Assembly (NCBI GenBank): GCA_947650285.1
Contig: CANTFL010000014.1
Span: 1 to 64,000 of the forward strand
Source of the DNA: Hyaloperonospora brassicae
Lineage: Eukaryota > Oomycota > Peronosporomycetes > Peronosporales > Peronosporaceae
Direction of reading: 5' to 3'
Length of the DNA stretch: 64,000 nucleotides
The notes under the pieces were generated by a model. The model was not told the origin of the DNA. It saw only the letters and a list, made by a program, of their open reading frames with translations, and did no database searches. Numbering within the stretch: the stretch's first letter is position 1; every line of letters starts with the position of its first letter. Below, in pieces: positions 43,419-51,567 of this stretch. The position numbers and the translations under genes were made by a program.

Positions 43419-44453
43419 ATGGCCTTGCACTGGCCGACGCTCGTGTTGGCATATAGCTTTGTCGTTCTGTCCGCTGTGACGCTCGACACGTCACACGCGA
43501 CGTCTGCTGCGCGCTCGTCTTCCGAGTGCTGCGGCACGTGCATTGGCAAAGCGTCGAACGCCGTGTACAACTACGACCCCGTGATCTTTGACCAGTGCAC
43601 GGGCGTCGACAATGGCGTGTGCTGCTTCGAGTGCGGCAACTTGGGCGACCCCATGTACGGCGACACAGTGTCGTACGCCACGGACGGCGTCACGGCAGTG
43701 GTCCCCGTGGGGAGCTACATCTCGTTCACGTGGAGCGGCGTCGAGAACGTGACGTACGTGTCGCTCAAGACGGGGCAGAAGAAGACCGTGACGCCGACCG
43801 TGTCGGACGCGCAGGCGACCGTCAAGTCGGACACGTTCCTGATCTGCGCCCGGTCGGCCGGCACGATATACTTTCGCGGGTGGGGCAGCGACACGTGTCG
43901 CGAGGCGTCGCCCGAGCACTCGATCACAGTCGAAGCCAGTGGGGAGAAGGACAGCGGCGCCACGTGCGACGCGAAGGACGTTGTGTTTGACACGACCGAT
44001 GCGCCGAGTGCCGCCGCCGACGGCGCGTCCGGTTCGAGTTCCATTGCGGCCGACTCGACGGTCGCCGAGTGCAACGCCCAGCGCGCGAGTGTGCAGGTCG
44101 TGGACGGCACGCGTACGTGCGTGTGCGTGTCGGACTGGACGAACCCGCCCGAGTGCGACCGCTGGCCGCTCTGGAAGTGGCTCGTGACCATTGGTGGCGC
44201 TGTGGCGGCGCTCTTTTCGATCATCATCTCAGTGCGGGCGATGCTTGCCGGTCGTCAGAAGGACACGGACAACGAGAAGCAGTTTCGGGAGAGTATGGCT
44301 CTCGTCACGCCGAAGAGTGCCGTGGCCACGCTACAGGTGATGCCGGACACGGCCTACCACGGCAATGGGATCCCTCACTCCACGTATGACCCGGAAGTCG
44401 ATCGCTCGTCGGGCGCTCCTCGGAAACCCGCAGCGAGTGAGTTTACGCTATGA
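43419..44453 (+). CDS. Surface-protein paralog 2: secreted Cys-rich single-pass membrane protein, unknown family
   Basis: 344 residues. The ATG at 43419 has an A at -3 (ACCATGG context) and begins a clear signal peptide (ALHWPTLVLAYSFVVLSAVTL, cleavage near residue 25-30). The ectodomain, about 30-240, has paired cysteines (ECCGTCIGK, GVCCFECGN, LICARSAG, SDTCREA), an NVT site, and a beta-rich core (GSYISFTWSGVENV, GTIYFRGWGSD) reminiscent of small Greek-key or cupredoxin-like folds. That likeness is only an impression. A Ser/Ala linker leads to CVCVSDWTNPPECDRW and one membrane helix (about 250-275, WLVTIGGAVAALFSIIISV). The cytosolic tail of about 70 residues contains YDPEVDR and ends in SEFTL, a possible class II PDZ ligand. 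I cannot name the family; the topology suggests a type I surface protein. Confidence 0.85.
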   Translation: MALHWPTLVLAYSFVVLSAVTLDTSHATSAARSSSECCGTCIGKASNAVYNYDPVIFDQCTGVDNGVCCFECGNLGDPMYGDTVSYATDGVTAVVPVGSYISFTWSGVENVTYVSLKTGQKKTVTPTVSDAQATVKSDTFLICARSAGTIYFRGWGSDTCREASPEHSITVEASGEKDSGATCDAKDVVFDTTDAPSAAADGASGSSSIAADSTVAECNAQRASVQVVDGTRTCVCVSDWTNPPECDRWPLWKWLVTIGGAVAALFSIIISVRAMLAGRQKDTDNEKQFRESMALVTPKSAVATLQVMPDTAYHGNGIPHSTYDPEVDRSSGAPRKPAASEFTL

Positions 44454-45354
44454 GGTTGGGTTGTCCACCACCTGCAGCATGCTGCCCTCAACTAACAGCA
44501 ATACTTTGTCATACGTAAACACGATCGGGGAGCGAGCGCGAGCAGATAGTTCAGCTCTTTCGATACAGATCGCTTGAAAATGCCAGTAAAAGAGCTACAA
44601 AATCAAATACGTTCATGTACGTCGAGTAGCTCAATCCCCTTGAGTCGACCTGCTCAAAGTGTTGACGTTGTGTTTTGTTTAGCTCACTGTTGTACTGTGT
44701 GTATCGACGCTGCTAATCACGTCGTTGAGGTCGATCTACAAGAAGTACCGCCACTACCGCCACGGACGACCGAGCGGCCTATACGCTGATGCAACAGTCG
44801 CCTCCTGCGATTAGCAAGACGCGAGCCACATAAGTAGGCGATGCCCTACCGACTGACGATGTCATCGTCTCGTACCCGTCTTTCCCAGCAGAACTCGAAT
44901 GCTAAGCGTTCGCATATCCACTTGCGACCCTCAACCCGAGACACCCGACGACGACATTACCGTCTGAACGTCTCCTTTTCCATTCGACTCGTTTCGGAGA
45001 ATGACGTCGAGCTGAACCGTTTGCAGTCAGTCTGTACGTTCGCGTGTGAACTGGACCCACCGACCGTCGCAGCCATTCAGCTGACTCCAGTCCCCCGTCG
45101 CCGCTCCTGCTTCGCGATCTGCTCCTTTCTCGGAAATCAGGACCCAAACGACGCCCACTCGCGTCACAAAGTTGAGCAAAAGGCGGTTTGTCACCCATCG
45201 ACGCGACAACCACAGCCTCTTCCTCTATCGCTCTATCGTCCGCTTCCTCCCTCTGCGCCCTCAACTCAGTGTCCGTAGCACGTCCAGTCGTCAGTCAGTC
45301 AGTCGTTCGATCACTTGCAAAGCCCCCCAAGCACACACACACATACACACGCAG
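44454..45354. other. Intergenic region between paralogs 2 and 3
   Basis: 0.9 kb with no supported gene. A CA-rich tract (about 45331-45350) lies immediately upstream of the ATG of paralog 3, and CAGT repeats lie at 45288-45304, similar in style to the leader of paralog 1. Confidence 0.5.
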
Positions 45355-46434
45355 ATGACCCATCGGTGGTCGATCCTGCAGGAACTCCTGATCTTATGCC
45401 TACTCGCCAGTCCCTCTGCGGTCCTTCGCCCGACCGAAGCGATACCGACAGCAATTGCCGCTCCCTCGGCGTCTTCCGAGTGCTGCGGCACGTGCATTGG
45501 CAAGTCGTCCAACGCCGTGTACAGCTACGACCCCGTGGTCTTTGACCAGTGCACGGGCGTCGACAATGGCGTGTGCTGCTTCGAGTGCGGCAACTTGGGC
45601 GACCCCATGTACGGCGACACAGTGTCGTACGCCACGGACGGCGTCACGGCAGTGGTCCCCGTGGGGAGCTACATCTCGTTCACGTGGAGCGGCGTCGAGA
45701 ACGTGACGTACGTGTCGCTCAAGACGGGGCAGAAGAAGACCGTGACGCCGACCGTGTCGGACGCGCAGGCGACCGTCAAGTCGGACACGTTCCTGATCTG
45801 CGCCCGGTCGGCCGGCACGATATACTTTCGCGGGTGGGGCAGCGACACGTGTCGCGAGGCGTCGCCCGAGCACTCGATCACAGTCGAAGCCAGTGGGGAG
45901 AAGGACAGCGGCGCCACGTGCGACGCGAAGGACGTGCAGGTGACTGCCCCCTCGAGTGCGAGCGACTCGAGTTCCGGGTCGGGGTCTGAAACAGGCGATG
46001 CGACGGTCACGAGCTGCAACGTGCAGCGCGCGAGTTGGCAAACAGTACACGGCGTTCGCAAGTGCGTGTGCGTGTCGGACTGGACAAACCCACCCGAGTG
46101 CGACCGCTGGCCGCTCTGGAAGTGGCTCGTGACCATCGGTGGCGCTGTGGCGACGTTGTTTTCCATTGGTATCTCCGTGCGAGCGTATGTGCAAAGCCGG
46201 AAGCGAAAGCACGAGAAAGAGGGCGAGAAGTTGCAAGATGACTCGGTCCGGACGAATTACGGAGACGCGTACCAAGAGAACTTGGCTCCCATGGGTACAA
46301 AGAGCGATCTCAACCCAATGGATTACCGACTACAGAGTGAGTATCATAATGCGGCAGCAATGGCTCCATCGAAAGATGTCGAGCGTACACCTGGAGGGAC
46401 GAGGAAACCGGATGAACGGTTGTTTTCACTCTAG
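45355..46434 (+). CDS. Surface-protein paralog 3: secreted Cys-rich single-pass membrane protein, unknown family
   Basis: 359 residues from ATG 45355. The signal peptide is unlike those of paralogs 1 and 2 (WSILQELLILCLLASPSAV), followed by the same ectodomain (ECCGTCIGK through GATCDAKDV). Its DNA from about 45470 to 45930 is almost base-for-base the same as in paralog 2. The linker after it is different (Ser/Gly/Glu-rich), then come the conserved CVCVSDWTNPPEC motif, a membrane helix (WLVTIGGAVATLFSIGISV) and a longer basic tail (RKRKHEKEGEK), the shared element APMGTKS and the C-terminal RLFSL. The C-terminal hydrophobic-x-Leu pattern is kept although the rest of the tail has diverged. Function unknown. 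Confidence 0.85.
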   Translation: MTHRWSILQELLILCLLASPSAVLRPTEAIPTAIAAPSASSECCGTCIGKSSNAVYSYDPVVFDQCTGVDNGVCCFECGNLGDPMYGDTVSYATDGVTAVVPVGSYISFTWSGVENVTYVSLKTGQKKTVTPTVSDAQATVKSDTFLICARSAGTIYFRGWGSDTCREASPEHSITVEASGEKDSGATCDAKDVQVTAPSSASDSSSGSGSETGDATVTSCNVQRASWQTVHGVRKCVCVSDWTNPPECDRWPLWKWLVTIGGAVATLFSIGISVRAYVQSRKRKHEKEGEKLQDDSVRTNYGDAYQENLAPMGTKSDLNPMDYRLQSEYHNAAAMAPSKDVERTPGGTRKPDERLFSL

Positions 46435-47252
46435 TTGTCAGGTAGTCATGATGGCACTTGATCTTATCTATACTTGTCGCTGGTGATCACTTCATTAGTG
46501 CTTCGAATCAGGAAAACCTTATTCAGAATACCAAATGCGTCAAGTTTGTTGTAAGAAAGCTCGTGGGCTTTTTTCATCGCTGTCTTGTGCCCGCCAGCTT
46601 GTTCCTTTGTCGCTTGAGCACACGAGATCCTTAAGCGGATGATAACTGTGGTAGAACGCAATCCACACTAAGCCCGCTACCATCAGAAAGTGCCCCACGC
46701 GTATTATGTGTGCAAACATGCTTTTTATCCAAACTTGTTAGTTGCTTGCGACCTAGATCACGTGATTGCTCAAGCCATTCGCGATAACAAGCGATATGCC
46801 TATTTCAAATGTACGCGAGTGCACGGCTCGAGAGGCAATGCGTAAGCTTGGTGTCAGTGTGCACGATACTACCGCAAAATAGCGAGTGCAAAAGGTTGGT
46901 GCATGACATGGAGAACGCAGAGCTGAGACAGCGCGTGGTTGTTGCTGTAAGGTCGACGAAAGCACAATGTCCGAAGACGCTCTAGCTAAATATGCTACAT
47001 CAAGTCGAGCAATCGCAACGTAGAATTGCGCTTTTATTGCTGAGGTGAGGAGTATAAGAAGGGGCTACAAACACCACAATCAATGCGTCGGATATACAAT
47101 ACCCGAAATGATGTCAACGCTACGCAAATTGTAATATCAAATACGGTCTATGTTGTGCTGTACAAAAAGGGAAGACTGATGCATGTGATGTTTGTATACA
47201 AAACGTCCGAAACAGTCGGCACAGTAGCAGTCGTCACGGTTGTAAGGGCGGG
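46435..47252. other. Intergenic region up to the retrotransposon palindrome
   Basis: 0.8 kb, AT-richer, no gene recognised. A plus-strand frame stays open from about 47127 up to the insertion point and, in the same phase, continues on the far side at 62429. The last five bases, GCGGG (47248-47252), are the left target-site duplication. Confidence 0.5.
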
Positions 47253-47726
47253 TGTAACGGGGTTACACGTCGGCTGGTAGTCGACGATAGGTGTGGTGCA
47301 CACAAGAGGGGGTTACCCTATAAAGTAATTTTAGAACACAGTGAGTGTATCAATTGTTGAAGACTGATGTCTGTCATCAATTGATTACGAGATCTTTTAA
47401 GAGGTTATTTAGGGCAGGTTAAATACGTTGTTCTGAGGTGTTCTTTTAGGTTAATCAAAAAAATAAAAATTCAGTTCCCCTTTTGATCACTGAAAGACAC
47501 GTGCCTCACGAGGCGTCTTTGATCGGTAGGAGCTAGCAATACCTGTGAAGGTAGCTACTCTTGAGCACTCTGTGCTGTGATTCTTTTGAATCGTTTGGTC
47601 CCTCAGGAACGGGGACCGTAAGCTCTCTGAGCTTGTTGACTCTCTGAGTCGGGTTCGTAGAACCAAAGTTGCTCGTAAGAGCGTTAAGTCTTCCTCTGAC
47701 TTAAGGAGCTGTGTAGCTCCGCTACA
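47253..47726 (+). repeat. LTR-A (474 bp), left LTR of the outer element
   Basis: TGTAACGG...CGCTACA. By eye it has about six differences from LTR-D, including the A-rich stretch and a TTCTTTTGAA site where it agrees with LTR-C instead. It abuts GCATG (47727-47731), the complement of the inner target duplication, instead of a primer binding site. Confidence 0.9.
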
Positions 47727-48321
47727 GCATGGCAGCCATCAGAGTTATCAACTCCTGGACATAGTCCGTTAACTCGTTCTTACCCTGACGGGTAGACAAG
47801 AAGCGTGAGCGCACGCGATAGGCCTGGTTAGGTGGCGAGAAAACTCGCAATAGGTCTAGCTTGATGGAATCCCAAGTGGGAAACGCCAAGTCGACCGACG
47901 TGCCGCACGTCAAAGCCCACTCTCTCGCTCTACCATCGAGCTTAGAGATAGCCAACGAGACAGGCTGATGCTCGATTGAGATCAAGCCAGATCTCATGGC
48001 CATCTCAATCTCACGGATCCAGAGGGTCAAGTTTTCCCCCTCCTTCCCGGAGTAACATTTAACGTCCACCCGAAGGGGACGAGGCTTAACCTCTTCTGGT
48101 GGCATCGCCACGTAGCGTGTCGGCATAGCCGACGCTACCGGGTTTTGAACCTGCCCTAAAAGGGCCGTTTCGTACTGCATGAAGGTCTCTACTCGTGCAT
48201 TGAGCACATCGGGACCTTGTGCAGCTAGAAACTCCACATACTCTGGGCCTACGGCCGCGGTGAGCTTCTCAAGCGCGGCCTTTTGGGCCTCAGATAGGGA
48301 TGTGGATTGCTCCATCCTCAC
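47727..48321 (-). pseudogene. Gag N-terminal fragment of the outer element (inverted)
   Basis: 198 codons from ATG 48321 (EQSTSLSEAQKAALEKL..., capsid-like GREWALTCGTSVDLAF-type core) cut exactly at the CATGC insertion point. The remainder of this gag is at 55961-56270 on the plus strand. It differs from the inner gag (54840-55432) at a dozen or so residues, so it belongs to a separate copy. Confidence 0.85.
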
Positions 48322-48374
48322 AGAGGATCAGTCGTTACCGACTCAGGCGTAGATTGACTACAAGTGCTACCAAG

Positions 48375-48847
48375 TGTAGCGGAGCTACACAGCTCCTTAA
48401 GTCAGAGGAAGACTTAACGCTCTTACGAGCAACTTTGGTTCTACGAACCCGACTCAGAGAGTCAACAAGCTCAGAGAGCTTACGGTCCCCATTCCTGAGG
48501 GACCAAACGATTCAAAATAATCACAGCACAGAGTGCTCAAGAGTAGCTACCTTCACAGGTATTGCTAGCTCCTACCGATCAAAGACGCCTCGTGAGGCAC
48601 GTGTCTTTCAGTGATCAAAAGGGGAACTGAATTTTTTTTTTGATTAACCTAAAAGAACACCTTAGAACAACGTATTTAACCTGCCCTAAATAACCTCTTA
48701 AAAGATCTCGTAATCAATTGATGACAGACATCAGTCTTCAACAATTGATACACTCACTGTGTTCTAAAATTACTTTATAGGGTAACCCCCTCTCTTGTGT
48801 GCACCACACCTATCGTCGACTACCAGCCGACGTGTAACCCCGTTACA
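48375..48847 (-). repeat. LTR-B (473 bp), 3' LTR of the inner element
   Basis: Minus-strand TGTAACGG...CGCTACA. Reading base by base I find only one difference from LTR-D (in the last 15 bases), but many from its own partner LTR-C. On its left it is followed by the primer binding site and gag fragment of the outer element. Confidence 0.9.
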
Positions 48848-48954
48848 CCCTCACCCACCAGACTGACGTTACCACAAAACGTCAATCGGCTTCTTTCCTC
48901 GAAGAGGTTGGTGTGTGTGTGTGCTTAACCTTACGGTTCTTAACACGAAACACC

Positions 48955-49404
48955 ATGGCATTGCCACCCAACGAGTCTCAAACTCTTTCATCTTACCTCG
49001 ACTTCGACGAGGATGTGGGTTATGGTAGTGATACCAGTGTCCATGGAGATGACGGGATATCATCCCACTCCGCTGTACCTGAGGCTCGTCCTCTAACAGC
49101 ATCGAATCCGTTCGTTGAACGTGGTGATACCACCGCGCCAGTGGCGCAGCATCATACAACAGATGCAGATGAGAACATCATCACGAACCCGCTCGACGAG
49201 CAACAGCAGCTGATCCGTCAGCGGGAGGAGCGTGCTCTACGTCGCACTCATACCCAGGCGGTTATTCGAAACCGGAGTGGTTGCGTGTTCTCAACACCAG
49301 ACGTGGAGCAACGCCTCCGTCAAACGGAAGGCCGTAGCCTTTCAACATGGGCCATTGGCCCCGAGGTTACGTCGCCAGAAGATACGCATTTCGAAAGGCT
49401 CTGA
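48955..49404 (+). CDS. Antisense ORF-a of the Ty3/gypsy family (left arm)
   Basis: 149 codons from ATG 48955 (CACCATGG context), on the strand opposite to the element's gag-pol, just inside the 3' LTR. The protein is acidic at its N-terminus (LDFDEDVGYGSD), then basic/Gln-rich (RQREERALRRTHTQ). No family recognised. It overlaps ORF-b by 58 bp in another frame, so the two may form one product by frameshift or splicing. The copy in the other arm is at 61848-61399, with one visible residue change (Cys/Tyr). Confidence 0.6.
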   Translation: MALPPNESQTLSSYLDFDEDVGYGSDTSVHGDDGISSHSAVPEARPLTASNPFVERGDTTAPVAQHHTTDADENIITNPLDEQQQLIRQREERALRRTHTQAVIRNRSGCVFSTPDVEQRLRQTEGRSLSTWAIGPEVTSPEDTHFERL

Positions 49405-50255
49405 ATGAGAGGTATCTCGAACCAGCCTTTACCACGCAAGGTCAGTACCTTGCACACCTTGAGAGTCTTTCTCGTGGTGTTTCGGTTCGACCGATAAAGG
49501 GCGTGCCCATCTTGTTGTTCGCTGGCGAACTGCCCGAGGAGGAGGACAATGAGTTCATCCGTTGGGTGTACCGCAAGCGGCATCTTAGCAGTGTGCCAAC
49601 GCTGCGGGCCAGAGCCGATGTGGCTGACGTTCGTCTGGAACGGAAGCTCCGGTTCGAGTATGCCAAGCTCAAGGCCAGAGGCCACTTGCGTACACGTACG
49701 CGTTATGCTCCGGCTACAATGGTAGCCACGGGTCACGACCCTAAGGTGCGGAGCAACACGCCACCTCCCACCACTATTGGTGAGAAGCGCTCTCGCTCGC
49801 AAGGCGACCCTGGCCACGATGTTCAAAAACATCCACGGCGTAAGGGCAGTCCTGCCGAAGGGGTATCTCATACTCCCACGAGTTCTCCGACTCCGGGTAC
49901 CCTCGCCACTTCACCAGATACTGGTATTGGCCACGACGACGACGTCGCTGAAGGATTTTCTCCACATGGAACTGGTGGTTCCCTTGCTCATCGAGCAGCG
50001 TCGGTGGCGGTCGGGGTACCGAAGGAGGAGCATGAGAAGGTGCTCCGTGAGCTGAGTGGTCTCCGAGAGACATTGGGTAAGACCCAGATTGAACTCGGCG
50101 CGATGCAAGCCCGTGTTCAAGCATTGGAGTTGGCCTTAGCCCGTGTGGATGGTCAGCTTGACCTCCTGGTTCGGATGCAACAGCCGACGGCAAGGCCCTA
50201 TTACCCGGCGCAAGCGCCTCCGAGTTCACATGGGACGGATCCCGATACGGCCTAA
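49347..50255 (+). CDS. Antisense ORF-b of the Ty3/gypsy family (left arm), coiled-coil C-terminus
   Basis: 302 codons. The N-terminal 110 residues look like a folded domain (FTTQGQYLAHLESLSRG, PILLFAGELPEEEDNEF, WVYRKRHLSSVPTL). The middle is Pro/Ser/Gly-rich and disordered. Residues about 228-280 form a heptad-patterned coiled coil (VPKEEHEKVLRELSG, LGAMQARVQALELALARVD). About 480 bp of it lie opposite the integrase C-terminal/chromodomain frame, so both strands read as protein there. I do not recognise the family. Antisense genes at this place are known in some plant Ty3/gypsy elements, but no homology to them is claimed. Mirror copy at 61456-60548. Confidence 0.6.
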   Translation: MGHWPRGYVARRYAFRKALNERYLEPAFTTQGQYLAHLESLSRGVSVRPIKGVPILLFAGELPEEEDNEFIRWVYRKRHLSSVPTLRARADVADVRLERKLRFEYAKLKARGHLRTRTRYAPATMVATGHDPKVRSNTPPPTTIGEKRSRSQGDPGHDVQKHPRRKGSPAEGVSHTPTSSPTPGTLATSPDTGIGHDDDVAEGFSPHGTGGSLAHRAASVAVGVPKEEHEKVLRELSGLRETLGKTQIELGAMQARVQALELALARVDGQLDLLVRMQQPTARPYYPAQAPPSSHGTDPDTA

Positions 50256-50655
50256 GTAAGTCAACGTAGAACACTGGGTGCGTGCGCAGTTTGCGCGCTA
50301 GGTTGATCGTATACGCCAATCCCTTCTTAGCAATGACCGTGAATGGCCCAATGAAGCGCGGACGCAACTTTATCTTGAAGACGGCAGACACTACATTTGT
50401 AGGTAGGTTTTTAGCATTGAGTAGAACTTGGCCTCCGACCTCATAACGTTCAATACATCCTCTTCCTTTAGCATTAGCTTGTTCCTTTTGTTTATCTTGG
50501 CTATCAGCCAGTGCATCACGTACGTGTCGTAACACATTCAAGCGCGTTGCGAGAAACTCGCTTACCTGTTTATGAACAGTAGCAGGGCTGATGTCTGCAA
50601 GCCGATCGGCCATCTCTCCCCCACCAAGCCCTGAACCACGCAGTGGTAGCGTCAA
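49774..50655 (-). CDS. Integrase C-terminal region and chromodomain, inner element
   Basis: 293 codons, still open but cut off from the rest of integrase by stops. Contains the KIKLRPRFIGPFTVI segment (GPF/Y module, about residues 92-107), HPVFYVDLLRPY, a Pro-rich linker and a chromodomain near 225-275 (FHVEKILQRR, YLVKWRGYPESENSWE). It extends about 16 residues beyond the outer copy because the outer copy has a GAA-to-TAA change at that point. Confidence 0.85.
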   Translation of the reverse strand: MTLPLRGSGLGGGEMADRLADISPATVHKQVSEFLATRLNVLRHVRDALADSQDKQKEQANAKGRGCIERYEVGGQVLLNAKNLPTNVVSAVFKIKLRPRFIGPFTVIAKKGLAYTINLARKLRTHPVFYVDLLRPYRDPSHVNSEALAPGNRALPSAVASEPGGQADHPHGLRPTPMLEHGLASRRVQSGSYPMSLGDHSAHGAPSHAPPSVPRPPPTLLDEQGNHQFHVEKILQRRRRRGQYQYLVKWRGYPESENSWEYEIPLRQDCPYAVDVFEHRGQGRLASESASHQ

Positions 50656-50727
50656 CGGAACGCGAGGGTGTGTGAGACCGTTTGCGTTAAATAACGCTGT
50701 TTAAGCCTCTACAGGCTTTACTCCGTT

Positions 50728-51195
50728 CTACGTGAACTCAACAACAGGAAGCATCGAGCTCCAACGTTTTGGTGTATTAGTGCAAACACTGCGTAATATG
50801 TCACCGATAACGCGATTGACTCGCTCGGTTTGACCATCGGTCTGCGGATGATCCGCCGTGGACATGTCCAAACGTGTGCCGAGCACCTTGAAGATGGACT
50901 TCCAAAACTTCCCAGTGAAGCGAGGGTCTCGGTCAGAGACAATTGCCACAGGCAAACCGTGTTGTCGAAACACTCGATCGATAAACAGCGTAGCTTTACC
51001 TTCACCATCAATGGTATCTAGCACAGCCGCCAAGTGAGCCATCTTGCTCAAACGGTCAACAAAGACCACAATACCCGTATTGCCTTGCCCATCTTTCGGC
51101 AGACCGAACATGAAATCCATACTGATGGACTCCCAGCACCCAGAGGGTATAGTCAAACTATACAGCGGCGCAGCCGCATGAGCTGAGGGCTTCAC
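50728..51195 (-). pseudogene. Integrase catalytic core, inner element (bounded by stops)
   Basis: 155 codons with all three catalytic residues visible: SMDFMFGLP, VSDRDPRF, and DGQTERVN with the 35-residue spacing. The frame is bounded upstream by a TGA inside the HHCC zinc finger and downstream by a TAG right after VVEFT. The same stops occur in the outer copy (59608-60075). Confidence 0.85.
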
Positions 51196-51207
51196 CCGTT
51201 GACACGT

Positions 51208-51513
51208 TCAACACGTACGCACATATGTGCTTACCCATTTGTAAAGTTTGGGCCACCAATAATATTGGCTCACGGAGCTGTATGTCTTCTCCCAACCAGG
51301 ATGACCGCCCACCGCAGTATCATGCACCTCATAGAGGATGCGATACTTCAATTCCTCATCGTGAGGGACAACGATACGGGGAGTATCCTCCATATCTGTG
51401 CTATAGCACAACAGGCCTTGATCGATGGAATATCGATGTAGCCTCGCACGCAAACGTGCCGACAATTTAATGTCTGAGTCGTTAAACTCCTCGCTCCCCA
51501 GAGCACGTAGCAA
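51208..51513 (-). pseudogene. RNase H-integrase linker and integrase zinc finger, inner element
   Basis: About 100 codons in the same frame as pol but separated from it by a TAA, with HTD..HPGWEKT (the His pair region, AVGGHPGWEKTY) and YVRTC followed by an in-frame TGA where the second half of the zinc finger (TCQRVK) begins. Degenerate but clearly the HHCC domain. Confidence 0.8.
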
Positions 51514-51567
51514 AGCTACACAGTGTTTATAATTGGCATATGCCGAACGAATGAGGTCTGTGACCGA

